From assembly GCA_034660995.1 (NCBI GenBank), contig JAYEKL010000021.1, forward strand, positions 1 through 21,927: DNA of 21,927 nucleotides. Reading direction: 5' to 3'. Position numbers and translations under genes: made by a program. Below the pieces are notes generated by a model that worked only from the letters and a program-made list of their open reading frames with translations, was not told the origin of the DNA and searched no databases. Positions 6,787 through 14,973 of the stretch are shown piece by piece. The stretch is from JAYEKL01 sp034660995. GTDB lineage: Bacteria > Patescibacteriota > Minisyncoccia > JAHIHE01 > JAGLIN01. The first letter of the stretch is position 1; the number at the start of each line of letters is the position of its first letter.

Positions 6787-8201
6787 ACTGACTTGTCTTT
6801 TATGGCAAGTCCTTTTTTTTCTATTTCATTTCTTAATTTATCTGCTTTTTCCCAATCTTTGTTTTTTCGCGCTTTTTCTCTTTGTTCAATCAATTTTTTA
6901 ACATCGTCAGAGATTTCAATTTTTTCTTTTTTAATTTTATTTAAATTTAATCCTAAAACTTTATCAAATTCTAGCAAAGCAGTTTTTTTGTCGTTGTAGT
7001 TTACCTCTTCTGATTTTATTATTTCCCAAATTAACGCTAATGCTTTAGGGGTGTCAAAATTATTTTCCAAAGCATTCTGGAATTGTTTTTTATAAGTCTC
7101 AATTGTTTGCGCGCTATGAGATTGTTCTCTTGTTTTATTTTTTGTAATAGCAGAATCTGTAATTTTTATAAAATCATATAACTTATTTAAAGTGTTTTGA
7201 TTAGCTTCTAGACTTTTCCATGTGAAATTAAGTTTGGAGCGATAACTTGCTGTTAAAAATAGATATCGAAGAGACAGGGAATTAAATCCCTTTTCTTTTA
7301 TTTCTTGCAAGCTGAATGAAGTTCCTTCAGACTTTGCCATTTTTTTATTATCGACTAAAAGATGTTCATTATGCAACCAATAATTTGAAAAGGGGACTCC
7401 ATTTGCAGATTCGCTTTGAGCAATTTCATTTGTATGGTGTACTGGAATATGTTCAACTCCCCCCATATGAATATCTAGCGTATCTCCTAAGTATTTTTTA
7501 CTCATTGCAGAGCATTCAATGTGCCAGCCAGGAAAACCTTCTCCATTCTCAACTAGCTTGGAGCTGAATGGCGAAGTCCAGTATTGTATAGCGTTTTTAT
7601 GTGTTCCAGCTTTGAAGAACCATAGCGCAAAGTCAGAAGAATGTTTTTTTTGTGAATCGCTAATATCACTTTTCCCAGCACCTTGAATATTTTCTTCTAA
7701 AATTTGTCCTGAAAGCTTCGTGTAATTTTTAACTTTTGAAATGTCAAAGTAAATGGCAAGTGGAGTAGTATATGCGTATTTCTTAGCAATTAAAGTTTTT
7801 GTCATCTCAATCATATCTTGAATATGTTCAGTTGCCTTTGGTTTGACGGTTGGTTCTAGCATATTTAATTCTTGTGTGTCTTGTTCAAAAATTTTGATAT
7901 ATTTTTTTGCAATTTCTGCTGGATTTAATCCTTCACGTCGAGCGCCTTTTTCCATTTTATCTTCTCCGATATCAGTGTCAGAAGTTAAATGTCCGACATC
8001 AGTATAATTTCTTATATGTTTTACTTTATATCTTAGATATTTAAAAGTTCTTACTGCGAGGTCTGCGCAGAACATACCGCGTAAATTACCAATATGCTGA
8101 GTCCAATACACAGTTGGTCCGCAGTGATACAACTTTACCTCTTTTTCTTTTATTGGTTTAAATTCTTCTGTTTTTTTTGTAAGGGTATTATATAATCTCA
8201 T
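6780..8201 (-). CDS. cysS: Cysteinyl-tRNA synthetase
   Basis: The 473-residue class I aminoacyl-tRNA synthetase charges tRNA-Cys with cysteine using ATP in the cytoplasm. HIGN (36-39) and KMAKS (287-291, a variant of KMSKS) are the ATP-binding signatures. Zinc ligands expected from the family are C27 (YHCGPTVY), C230 (GWHIECSAM), H255 and E259 (HHTNEIAQS). The C-terminal helical part (about 320-473) includes KARKNKDWEKADKLRNEIEK, typical of this enzyme. Length is normal. The ATG at 8201 gives the standard N-terminus RLYNTLTKK. It has a promoter at 8295-8322 and a hairpin-bearing leader of about 90 nt; no T-box is visible. Confidence 0.97.
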   Translation of the reverse strand: MRLYNTLTKKTEEFKPIKEKEVKLYHCGPTVYWTQHIGNLRGMFCADLAVRTFKYLRYKVKHIRNYTDVGHLTSDTDIGEDKMEKGARREGLNPAEIAKKYIKIFEQDTQELNMLEPTVKPKATEHIQDMIEMTKTLIAKKYAYTTPLAIYFDISKVKNYTKLSGQILEENIQGAGKSDISDSQKKHSSDFALWFFKAGTHKNAIQYWTSPFSSKLVENGEGFPGWHIECSAMSKKYLGDTLDIHMGGVEHIPVHHTNEIAQSESANGVPFSNYWLHNEHLLVDNKKMAKSEGTSFSLQEIKEKGFNSLSLRYLFLTASYRSKLNFTWKSLEANQNTLNKLYDFIKITDSAITKNKTREQSHSAQTIETYKKQFQNALENNFDTPKALALIWEIIKSEEVNYNDKKTALLEFDKVLGLNLNKIKKEKIEISDDVKKLIEQREKARKNKDWEKADKLRNEIEKKGLAIKDKSVE

Positions 8202-8221
8202 TATTTTATTATTAAATTATT

Positions 8222-8290
8222 AAATTGTTCTATTGCAAGCTGTATTTATTACTGTACTATGCGTAACAATAGAACAATGCAACAATATAT
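8222..8290. repeat. AACAAT-type hairpin in the cysS leader
   Basis: ATTGTTCTATTG (8224-8235) pairs perfectly with CAATAGAACAAT (8267-8278). The loop is 31 nt and the right arm continues as GCAACAATAT. It lies between the cysS promoter and start codon, so it would be transcribed as a leader hairpin. Confidence 0.7.
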
Positions 8291-8294
8291 CTTT

Positions 8295-8322
8295 ATTATA
8301 CAAGACTTCCGTAATTTGCCAA
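8295..8322 (-). promoter_or_regulatory. Promoter of cysS
   Basis: On the minus strand TTGGCA (8322-8317), 16-nt spacer, TATAAT (8300-8295). Transcription would start near 8288, about 87 nt before the cysS ATG. Confidence 0.65.
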
Positions 8323-8348
8323 CAAAAAACAGCTATTAATTTAGCGGT

Positions 8349-8450
8349 CTAGGAAAGAGAAGGAGAGAAAGGTGGGTTGTTGTTTTGGTTGGAGAGCCAG
8401 AATAGTAATAAAAAATTGCCCACCTTTTCTGTTTTTTGTCTTGTTGTCAT
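8349..8450 (-). CDS. Possible 33-residue peptide or small RNA upstream of cysS
   Basis: The frame begins MTTRQKTEKVGNFLLLFWLS and ends PPFSPSLS. Its ATG (8450-8448) lies only about 8 nt after the start predicted from the promoter at 8465-8492, so the message would be nearly leaderless. The same sequence forms a strong stem, AGAAAGGTGGG (8366-8376) with CCCACCTTTTCT (8419-8430), which suggests an RNA element as an alternative to a peptide. A weak GCTA/TAGC hairpin plus T6 near 8322-8344 could end it just before the cysS promoter. No family is recognised. Confidence 0.3.
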   Translation of the reverse strand: MTTRQKTEKVGNFLLLFWLSNQNNNPPFSPSLS

Positions 8451-8464
8451 CTCTCTACAGATTA

Positions 8465-8492
8465 AACATAACACAACTAAAAATTATGTCAA
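8465..8492 (-). promoter_or_regulatory. Promoter of the small unit upstream of cysS
   Basis: TTGACA (8492-8487) and TATGTT (8470-8465) on the minus strand with a 16-nt spacer. It is oriented toward the possible peptide/RNA at 8349-8450 and cysS. Confidence 0.6.
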
Positions 8493-8565
8493 GCCTCTCA
8501 TTACATTAACATTTTAATATTAGACTGTAGAAGAACATCTTTGTCATGTCAGCGGAATATGTAGC

Positions 8566-8850
8566 TTGTCATATAAAGGAAACAGAGATATTCTGAATGC
8601 GTAGATGTCATCTCGACTGGAGCGATAGCGGAATGGAGAGATCTGTAAACACACTATGTCTGCTTTTAAAAAATACATTTTAAAATACATTTATCCGCTT
8701 ACAGATTTCCCACCACTATCCCGTTCCAAATTTTACAAAAAAACATAGCGAGATTAAATTATTCCAAGCAATTAGGATAGTTGATATTGATTAGATAGTC
8801 TTGTAAAATTTGGAACGGGACTCATCGAGATTCGAAATGACAACAACGCA
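8566..8850. repeat. CTCGACTGGAGCGATAGCG-type repeat with nested inverted repeat
   Basis: The stretch around 8597-8650 (GCGTAGATGTC, then TCTCGACTGGAGCGATAGCG, then GGAGAGATCTG) is shared nearly exactly with 14149-14228. Further right, a perfect 20-bp inverted repeat pairs 8719-8738 with 8801-8820 around a 62-nt loop. The unit ends near GAGATTCGAAATGACAAC. No gene is seen in 8451-8919; word arrays of the AACATTTTAA type (8500-8522) and the CTAACTTCTAACGTTC type (8869-8897) flank it. Confidence 0.75.
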
Positions 8851-8919
8851 TTCTAGTGACCTAAAAAGCTAACTTCTAACGTTCTAACTTCTATAATTTT
8901 ATGTATTTGCAAATCTAAT

Positions 8920-9069
8920 TTATTTTTTTGCCAAATTAAGTTTTATTGTTACTTGCGTGCCGACATTTTTCATACTTTCAAGATAAATTTTTTCATTTAT
9001 AAGTTCAATAATTTGTTTTGTGATCTTTTGATTTTTCGTTTTTGATTTGTTATGTTTGTTAGCGGACAA
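8920..9069 (-). CDS. Possible 49-residue ORF behind corA
   Basis: From a TTG at 9069-9067 the frame reads MSANKHNKSK at the start and QVTIKLNLAKK at the end. It is lysine-rich with an amphipathic-looking middle (TKQIIELINEKIYLESMKN). It begins 14 nt after the corA stop on the same strand, so it could be translated from the corA message. No ATG or Shine-Dalgarno supports the start, and I recognise no family. It might be the remnant of a longer gene. Confidence 0.35.
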   Translation of the reverse strand: MSANKHNKSKTKNQKITKQIIELINEKIYLESMKNVGTQVTIKLNLAKK

Positions 9070-9083
9070 GTTTCAAAGTAATA

Positions 9084-10001
9084 TTATAGCCACTTTTTAT
9101 GTTTGAAAAATATAAATGAAATTGAGGTTATTATAAACATTAAATAGAGCACGATCCAAAACCCAAGTGAGGAGTTTATAAATGGCATACCGTTTGTAAC
9201 ATTCATTCCAAAAGCATTTGCGATTAATGACAGAGGAAGGACAATCACGGAAAAAGCTGTTAGAACTTTCATTGTGTTGCCAAGTTTATAAGAAAGTAAA
9301 GATTCATTTGTGTGCTCTAGCGCCTCAATCATTTCTTTGTGATTTTCCAGTGTGTTCCAGACTTTTATATTTGAACCAATAACTTCAGAGGAATATTTAA
9401 GAAAATTCTCATTATTTATTTTTGTAATTGATTTAACCATACTTTCTAAAACCATTCTTTGTGGTTTCACTATTCTTCTAAAACTAATGATATCATGTTT
9501 GACCATTGCTATCTTATTAACCATCTTTTTTTCATTTCCCTTAAACATTTGATCTTCTATATATTCAATATGGTCATCAACATGATCAAGCATTGACATT
9601 CTAGTATCAATAAGTTTGTCAAGTATGTGATAAGCTAGGTACACAGCATTTTTTCTTAAATAATATTTTTTTACATTTTCATCAGAGGAGCATTTTTCAA
9701 ATATTTTTTTAAGTTCTGGCAATAATCCAGTATGGCTTGTGATTAAGGTATTTTTGAATAAAATTATATCAAGTTCTGTAGAAATCGTTTTTCTAGTTTT
9801 TCTATTAAAAATGGGGAAGTGAATTATAATAAAGAGGTAATTTTTATATTCTTCAACTTTTGGTCTTTTGATTTTTGGAATATATTCTCTTAGAACTGTG
9901 GGGCAGATGTCAAAATTTTTCTTCAAAAATTGAACATCTTTGCTGTTTGGATTTGCTATGTTCATCCACTTTATTTTTCCGTTTTTTATTTCCTGTTTCA
10001 T
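9084..10001 (-). CDS. corA: CorA-family divalent metal ion transporter
   Basis: The 305-residue protein is a CorA-type channel, usually for Mg2+ (sometimes Co2+ or Ni2+), working as a pentamer in the cytoplasmic membrane. A long soluble N-terminal domain (about 1-240) with helical segments such as KLIDTRMSMLDHVDDHIEYI leads to two C-terminal helices (about 244-264 and 280-300). The signature GMN (265-267, in AFGMNVTNGMPF) sits between them. The tail KHKKWL is positively charged as expected. Length is typical. The promoter at 10055-10083 diverges from that of hrcA and shares its -35 box. Confidence 0.95.
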   Translation of the reverse strand: MKQEIKNGKIKWMNIANPNSKDVQFLKKNFDICPTVLREYIPKIKRPKVEEYKNYLFIIIHFPIFNRKTRKTISTELDIILFKNTLITSHTGLLPELKKIFEKCSSDENVKKYYLRKNAVYLAYHILDKLIDTRMSMLDHVDDHIEYIEDQMFKGNEKKMVNKIAMVKHDIISFRRIVKPQRMVLESMVKSITKINNENFLKYSSEVIGSNIKVWNTLENHKEMIEALEHTNESLLSYKLGNTMKVLTAFSVIVLPLSLIANAFGMNVTNGMPFINSSLGFWIVLYLMFIITSISFIFFKHKKWL

Positions 10002-10054
10002 AAATTAGTTATAAGGTTAGAAAGTTTATAAAATTAAAAATTTCTCACGCTATT

Positions 10055-10083
10055 ATTATACAATTTATTTGGACTGTTGACAA
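10055..10083 (-). promoter_or_regulatory. Promoter of corA
   Basis: On the minus strand TTGTCA (10083-10078), 17-nt spacer, TATAAT (10060-10055). Its -35 overlaps the hrcA -35 on the other strand by five bases. Confidence 0.7.
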
Positions 10084-10105
10084 ACAAATATTATTTTCCT
10101 ATAAT
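10077..10105 (+). promoter_or_regulatory. Promoter of hrcA
   Basis: TTGACA (10077-10082), 17-nt spacer, TATAAT (10100-10105): a perfect consensus match for a housekeeping sigma factor. The CIRCE operator begins four bases downstream of the -10. Confidence 0.92.
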
Positions 10106-10109
10106 GAAA

Positions 10110-10136
10110 TTAGCACTCTAAGAGTAGGAGCGCTAA
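10110..10136 (+). promoter_or_regulatory. CIRCE operator for HrcA
   Basis: TTAGCACTC, 9-nt spacer, GAGCGCTAA. This matches the consensus TTAGCACTC-N9-GAGTGCTAA with one change (T to C) in the right arm. It covers the expected transcription start of hrcA, so HrcA should repress its own gene and possibly grpE-dnaK. Confidence 0.95.
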
Positions 10137-10193
10137 TGTAGTTTGAAAGTTCATAAAGTTGAAAGTTTGTGAATTTTAATTTATTTTATAAAT

Positions 10194-10904
10194 ATGCAAG
10201 AACGACAGGAGATAGTTCTAGGTTCAATTATTAAGGAATATGTTGATTCAGCAATTCCAGTAAGCTCTTCTTTCTTGGTGGAAAAATATGATTTTAATCT
10301 AAGTCCGGCAACGATTAGAGCTGAGATGATGGAACTTGAAAATGAAGGATATTTATATCAGCCATATACTTCTGCTGGTAGAATTCCGACTGATAAAGGT
10401 TTTAGGTATTTTGTTGATGTTTTGATGCAAGAGAAAAAATTAACTAAAAAAGAGCAAAATTCTTTACAAGTTGAACTTCTGAAATTAAAAGCGCAGAATA
10501 AAATACTGGCTAGGACAACAGCAAAACTTCTTTCTGCAATGTCTGGAAATCTTGCTGTGAGCGGTATGATAGATTCTGATGATTTTTACAAGTCTGGAAT
10601 AAAAAAATTATTATCTCAACCAGAATTTGGCGATTTAGACAGTGTTTCTAAAATGGCAGAAGTGATAGATTATCTAGATGAGAGCATGGAAGAACTATCC
10701 CAAGAATTGAAAAACAAATCAGAAGTTGAGATTTATATTGGCAAAGAAAATCCGATTTGTAATACCAATGAATGCAGTATGGTTGTTTCTAAATATAATA
10801 TGAAAAATGGTGAAGAGGGCTTGCTGGCGATTATTGGTCCTAAGAGGATGAAGTATTCAAGAAATGTGTCGCTGATTGATTATTTGAAAAAGTTGTTATC
10901 GTAG
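10194..10904 (+). CDS. hrcA: Heat-inducible transcription repressor HrcA (short form)
   Basis: The 236-residue protein represses heat-shock genes by binding CIRCE. The N-terminal winged helix covers about 1-75 and includes LSPATIRAEMMELENEGYL and SAGRIPTDKGFRYFVD, both diagnostic. The C-terminus GLLAIIGPKRMKYSRNVSLIDYL matches the usual end of the family, so neither terminus is truncated. Common HrcA proteins are about 340 residues; roughly 100 residues of the middle (GAF-like/inserted domain) are missing here. A CIRCE element lies upstream at 10110-10136. grpE and dnaK follow after a repeat-filled gap. No clear Shine-Dalgarno precedes the ATG. Confidence 0.95.
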   Translation: MQERQEIVLGSIIKEYVDSAIPVSSSFLVEKYDFNLSPATIRAEMMELENEGYLYQPYTSAGRIPTDKGFRYFVDVLMQEKKLTKKEQNSLQVELLKLKAQNKILARTTAKLLSAMSGNLAVSGMIDSDDFYKSGIKKLLSQPEFGDLDSVSKMAEVIDYLDESMEELSQELKNKSEVEIYIGKENPICNTNECSMVVSKYNMKNGEEGLLAIIGPKRMKYSRNVSLIDYLKKLLS

Positions 10905-10930
10905 TATGTGTTTGGAGTGTCAAGCGTAAT

Positions 10931-11058
10931 CGTTGGTTCCATAGTGGCGATAGCCCTGTGGAACCCAAATGCAAGCTGATATTATTTTAGGGTAAATTTA
11001 CTAATGCAAGAAGTTTTGCATCAAGGTTCCACAGCCCTACGGGACTATGGAACCAACG
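10931..11058. repeat. MITE-like element, GTTGGTTCCATAG termini (copy 2)
   Basis: CGTTGGTTCCATAG (10931-10944) and CTATGGAACCAACG (11045-11058) are perfect 14-bp terminal inverted repeats. Inner arms GCCCTGTGGAACC (10953-10965) and GGTTCCACAGCC (11025-11036) pair as well. It differs from the copy at 6114-6232 by C-to-T on one arm matched by G-to-A on the other, so pairing is kept. Confidence 0.85.
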
Positions 11059-11088
11059 ACTTGCTCTGCTGTCGTTACACTCTACACT

Positions 11089-11333
11089 TCAAAATATAAA
11101 TAAGGCTGAAACAGGATTTGGAGATAAAAAAAGAAGAGTTTGGAAGCTTTTCCTTACCCTGCTCACTTTCTTTATTCTTTACATCGTAGGCAATTTACAC
11201 AATTTCCTCTACTCTAGAACAAAGAAGTTCTGAATTTGGATAGTTGTGTATATCTATTTTTAGTTCCCCTTCGTCTTCATAGACTGGAACTTCTGTGTAG
11301 ACAGACTGGACATATGTCTGTTATTTCACTCAT
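11089..11333 (-). pseudogene. Possible degraded ORF between hrcA and grpE
   Basis: On the minus strand an ATG at 11333-11331 opens MSEIT. After a one-base frame change the frame continues with protein-like sequence (YVQSVYTEVPVYEDEGELK, then IDIHNYPNSELLCSRVEEIV), meets a TAA at 11197-11195, then continues in the same frame (IAYDVKNKESEQGKEKLPNS) to a TGA at 11091-11089. About 80 codons with one frameshift and one stop suggest a decayed small gene. I recognise no family, and AT-rich chance frames cannot be excluded. The rest of this 517-nt gap (10905-11421) holds the element at 10931-11058 and nothing else I can support. Confidence 0.3.
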
Positions 11334-11421
11334 TTTGGTATCTTTCTTACTATTCAATTGTCTATCAATTCTCAAATTTATTTTCAAGAATTACGTTTAA
11401 ACCTATCAAAATTTTAAACTT

Positions 11422-11991
11422 ATGTCAATTCCTAAACCAAAAAAATCTAAAAAATTTACTGCTTCAGTAGAGTCTTCACCAAAAACTGCCTCGTTAGAGT
11501 CTCCGATAGAAACTCTAACAAAAAAGCAAAAAAAACAAGAATTTGAAAAATATAAAAAACAAGCGGAAGAAAATTTAGTGGGTTGGCAAAGAACACAGGC
11601 GGATTTTTTGAATTATAAAAAGGATCAAGAAAAATATTTAGAGGAGTTTCGAAAATATGTTGGCGAAGATATGATTGTAAAACTTTTGCCGACGATAGAT
11701 AATTTTGAATTAGCAACAAAGCACTTGCCAAAAGATTTGGAAAATTCTGATTGGGTAAAAGGGATAATTTGTATTAAAAGCCAGTTTGATAATTTTTTGA
11801 AAGAGGTAAGTATCGAAGAGATAAAAGCGATTGGCGAAAAGTTTGATCCTAATTTGTTTGAATCAGTTGGTGAAGAAGAATCGGATCAGGAAGAGGGAAC
11901 AATAATTACTGAGATTCAGAAAGGATATAAGATGTGTGGGAAGGTTATTAGGGTAGCGAAGGTTGTAGTAGCTATTAAAAATAGTAAATAA
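11422..11991 (+). CDS. grpE: Nucleotide exchange factor GrpE
   Basis: The 189-residue protein is the exchange factor that releases ADP from DnaK. The first 40 residues are basic and low complexity (PKPKKSKKF), followed by the long dimerising coiled-coil helix (about 32-85, with QADFLNYKKDQEKYLEEF). The C-terminal beta domain ends with GYKMCGKVIRVAKVVVA, the GrpE signature. Length is normal. It sits between hrcA and dnaK, the classical order, but separated from hrcA by 517 nt and from dnaK by 139 nt of repeat-like DNA. I see no separate promoter for it. Confidence 0.96.
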   Translation: MSIPKPKKSKKFTASVESSPKTASLESPIETLTKKQKKQEFEKYKKQAEENLVGWQRTQADFLNYKKDQEKYLEEFRKYVGEDMIVKLLPTIDNFELATKHLPKDLENSDWVKGIICIKSQFDNFLKEVSIEEIKAIGEKFDPNLFESVGEEESDQEEGTIITEIQKGYKMCGKVIRVAKVVVAIKNSK

Positions 11992-11997
11992 CGAGCA

Positions 11998-12080
11998 ATA
12001 AATAAAATAGTAAATTACAAATCCAAAATTACAAATCACAAATAAATTATAATGACCAAAATTCAAAATACAAAACATAC
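11998..12080. repeat. AATCCAAAAT-type word array between grpE and dnaK
   Basis: Words such as ACAAATCCAAAATT, ACAAATCAC and ATTCAAAATACAAAAC repeat at 7-9 nt spacing, the same family as 4441-4567. A TATAAT at 12089-12094 follows but has no matching -35, so an internal dnaK promoter is only a weak possibility. Confidence 0.5.
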
Positions 12081-12130
12081 ATTTTTAATATAATGATAAT
12101 CAATTAATTAATAAAAGAAAGGAAAATATT

Positions 12131-14059
<1,929 letters not shown>

Positions 14060-14071
14060 TTCTGATTTCAA

Positions 14072-14103
14072 AAAAAACAGCGGGATTTCAACCGCTGTTT
14101 TTT
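14072..14103 (+). terminator. Terminator of the hrcA-grpE-dnaK locus
   Basis: AAAAAACAGCGG (14072-14083), loop GATTTCAA, CCGCTGTTTTTT (14092-14103): a perfect 12-bp stem with a T-run, 12 nt after the dnaK stop. Confidence 0.95.
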
Positions 14104-14105
14104 GT

Positions 14106-14407
14106 ATATTAGGTTAGGAGTTAGAAGGTTAGGAGGTTAGAAATTAGGAATGCGTAGATGTCTCGACTGGAGCGATAGCGAACTTGTCATCTCGACTGGA
14201 GCGATAGCGAAATGGAGAGATCTGCAAACACTGCTAAATTTTGTTTTCAAGCTAGTCTATTTTTAACAAACCATTTTACCTGCTTACAGATCTTTCGACT
14301 CCTGTCGTCGCTCAAGATGACAGTTTAAATTACAATTGTCGAATGGACTCAGAATGGCATTAATGCATTTTGATAATCATCTAATATCCTAATTCCTAAT
14401 TCCTAAT
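14106..14407. repeat. ATTAGGA-type array pair flanking a CTCGACTGGAGCG repeat
   Basis: The left array (14108-14150) has GGTTAGGAGTTAGAAGG-like words. The right array (14381-14412) has complementary CTAATATCCTAATTCC-like words. Between them is the CTCGACTGGAGCGATAGCG unit, partly duplicated (14161-14180 and 14191-14210), followed by GGAGAGATCTGCAAACAC. A rightward partner at about 14283-14322 (TTACAGATCTTTCGAC and CTCAAGATGACAG) is complementary in part. The right array overlaps the stop codon of the small ORF at 14408-14572. No gene is seen here. Confidence 0.75.
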
Positions 14408-14572
14408 CTAATTCCAAAGATTCGCAAGTCCTTCAAACCATCCCTCGCGTTGTCCAGCTTTTATAAAGCCTGTTCCTAAAATTATAATTATAACTAGAAT
14501 TAATCTGTTTGCTACTTTTTGTGGTGATGGTCTTCCAAGATAGGCAGAAAGACCCAATTTTGATTTTGACAT
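14408..14572 (-). CDS. Small single-helix membrane protein, unknown
   Basis: The 54-residue frame starts with ATG at 14572 and reads MSKSKLGLSAYLGRPSPQKV, then a hydrophobic helix (about residues 24-39, LILVIIIILGTGFI), then GQREGWFEGLANLWN. Positive residues before the helix predict the N-terminus inside. Composition is coherent and ordinary for a small membrane protein. No Shine-Dalgarno is seen on the minus strand. I recognise no family. The next gene upstream diverges from it. Confidence 0.55.
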   Translation of the reverse strand: MSKSKLGLSAYLGRPSPQKVANRLILVIIIILGTGFIKAGQREGWFEGLANLWN

Positions 14573-14623
14573 AAAAACATTTTAATATTTTAACACACTA
14601 ACATTTTAACATTTTTTTTGGTA

Positions 14624-14652
14624 TTGACAAGGGCGAGGTTTTATGCTACGGT
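14624..14652 (+). promoter_or_regulatory. Promoter of the small gene at 14715
   Basis: TTGACA (14624-14629), 17-nt spacer, TACGGT (14647-14652) preceded by TGC (extended -10). Transcription would start near 14659. Confidence 0.65.
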
Positions 14653-14714
14653 GGTGTTACCGATTTGCGCTACGTTGTGGCGCAATGAAGAGAGTTATAT
14701 GGAGAGAGAAACCT

Positions 14715-14855
14715 ATGATATCAGAAAGAAAGGAGATACCAGATGTATTGGGCGTAGATGTAGGCTATGAAAATCCTACATTTATCGAAAGGATGTTGTA
14801 TTGTTCAGTAAGACTAACACTGGAATTTTTTGGAGAGAAAGAGAAAGGCGCGTAA
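14715..14855 (+). CDS. Small unknown protein with clear expression signals
   Basis: The ATG at 14715 gives 46 residues beginning MISERKEIPDVLGVDVGYEN and ending FFGEKEKGA. I prefer it over the in-frame ATGs at 14643 (inside the promoter) and 14685 because GGAGAG (14701-14706) lies 8 nt upstream. A second, stronger Shine-Dalgarno (AAAGGAG) inside the gene precedes an out-of-frame ATG at 14743 that encodes only MYWA before a stop. Two terminator hairpins follow, so this is a self-contained unit of about 275 nt. No family is recognised; a regulatory RNA is an alternative. Confidence 0.5.
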   Translation: MISERKEIPDVLGVDVGYENPTFIERMLYCSVRLTLEFFGEKEKGA

Positions 14856-14872
14856 GTTAATCGACCAAATTA

Positions 14873-14932
14873 GGGAAAGAGGATTATTAAAAAAGTTGTA
14901 TTTTTATTATCCTCTTTCTCTAAAATTTTTTT
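14873..14932 (+). terminator. First terminator after the small gene
   Basis: GAAAGAGGAT (14875-14884) pairs perfectly with ATCCTCTTTC (14909-14918), followed by TAAAATTTTTTT. Confidence 0.75.
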
Positions 14933-14936
14933 AAAC

Positions 14937-14962
14937 GAAAAGCACTTCAGAGGTGTTTTTTT
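14937..14962 (+). terminator. Second terminator after the small gene
   Basis: AAAAGCACTT, loop CAG, AGGTGTTTTTTT. The stem is continuous if two G-T pairs are allowed, and the right arm runs into a T-tract. Confidence 0.6.
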
Positions 14963-14973
14963 ATTTGGAGAAG

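Larger units (their letters stand above)
10013..10172. repeat. AAAGTT-type words flanking the corA-hrcA promoters
   Basis: Short runs (AGGTTAGAAAGTTTATAAAA near 10013-10032; GAAAGTTCATAAAGTTGAAAG near 10144-10164) lie on both sides of the divergent promoters and CIRCE. They would form part of the 5' leader of each gene. Confidence 0.45.

Noticed and set aside
8202..8460. T-box riboswitch before cysS
   Set aside because: No AGGGTGG-type T-box sequence with antiterminator and no specifier loop could be recognised; the GGTGGG match is part of a different stem.
12066..12094. Separate dnaK promoter
   Set aside because: TATAAT at 12089 has no recognisable -35 at the proper distance, and the surrounding sequence is a low-complexity array.
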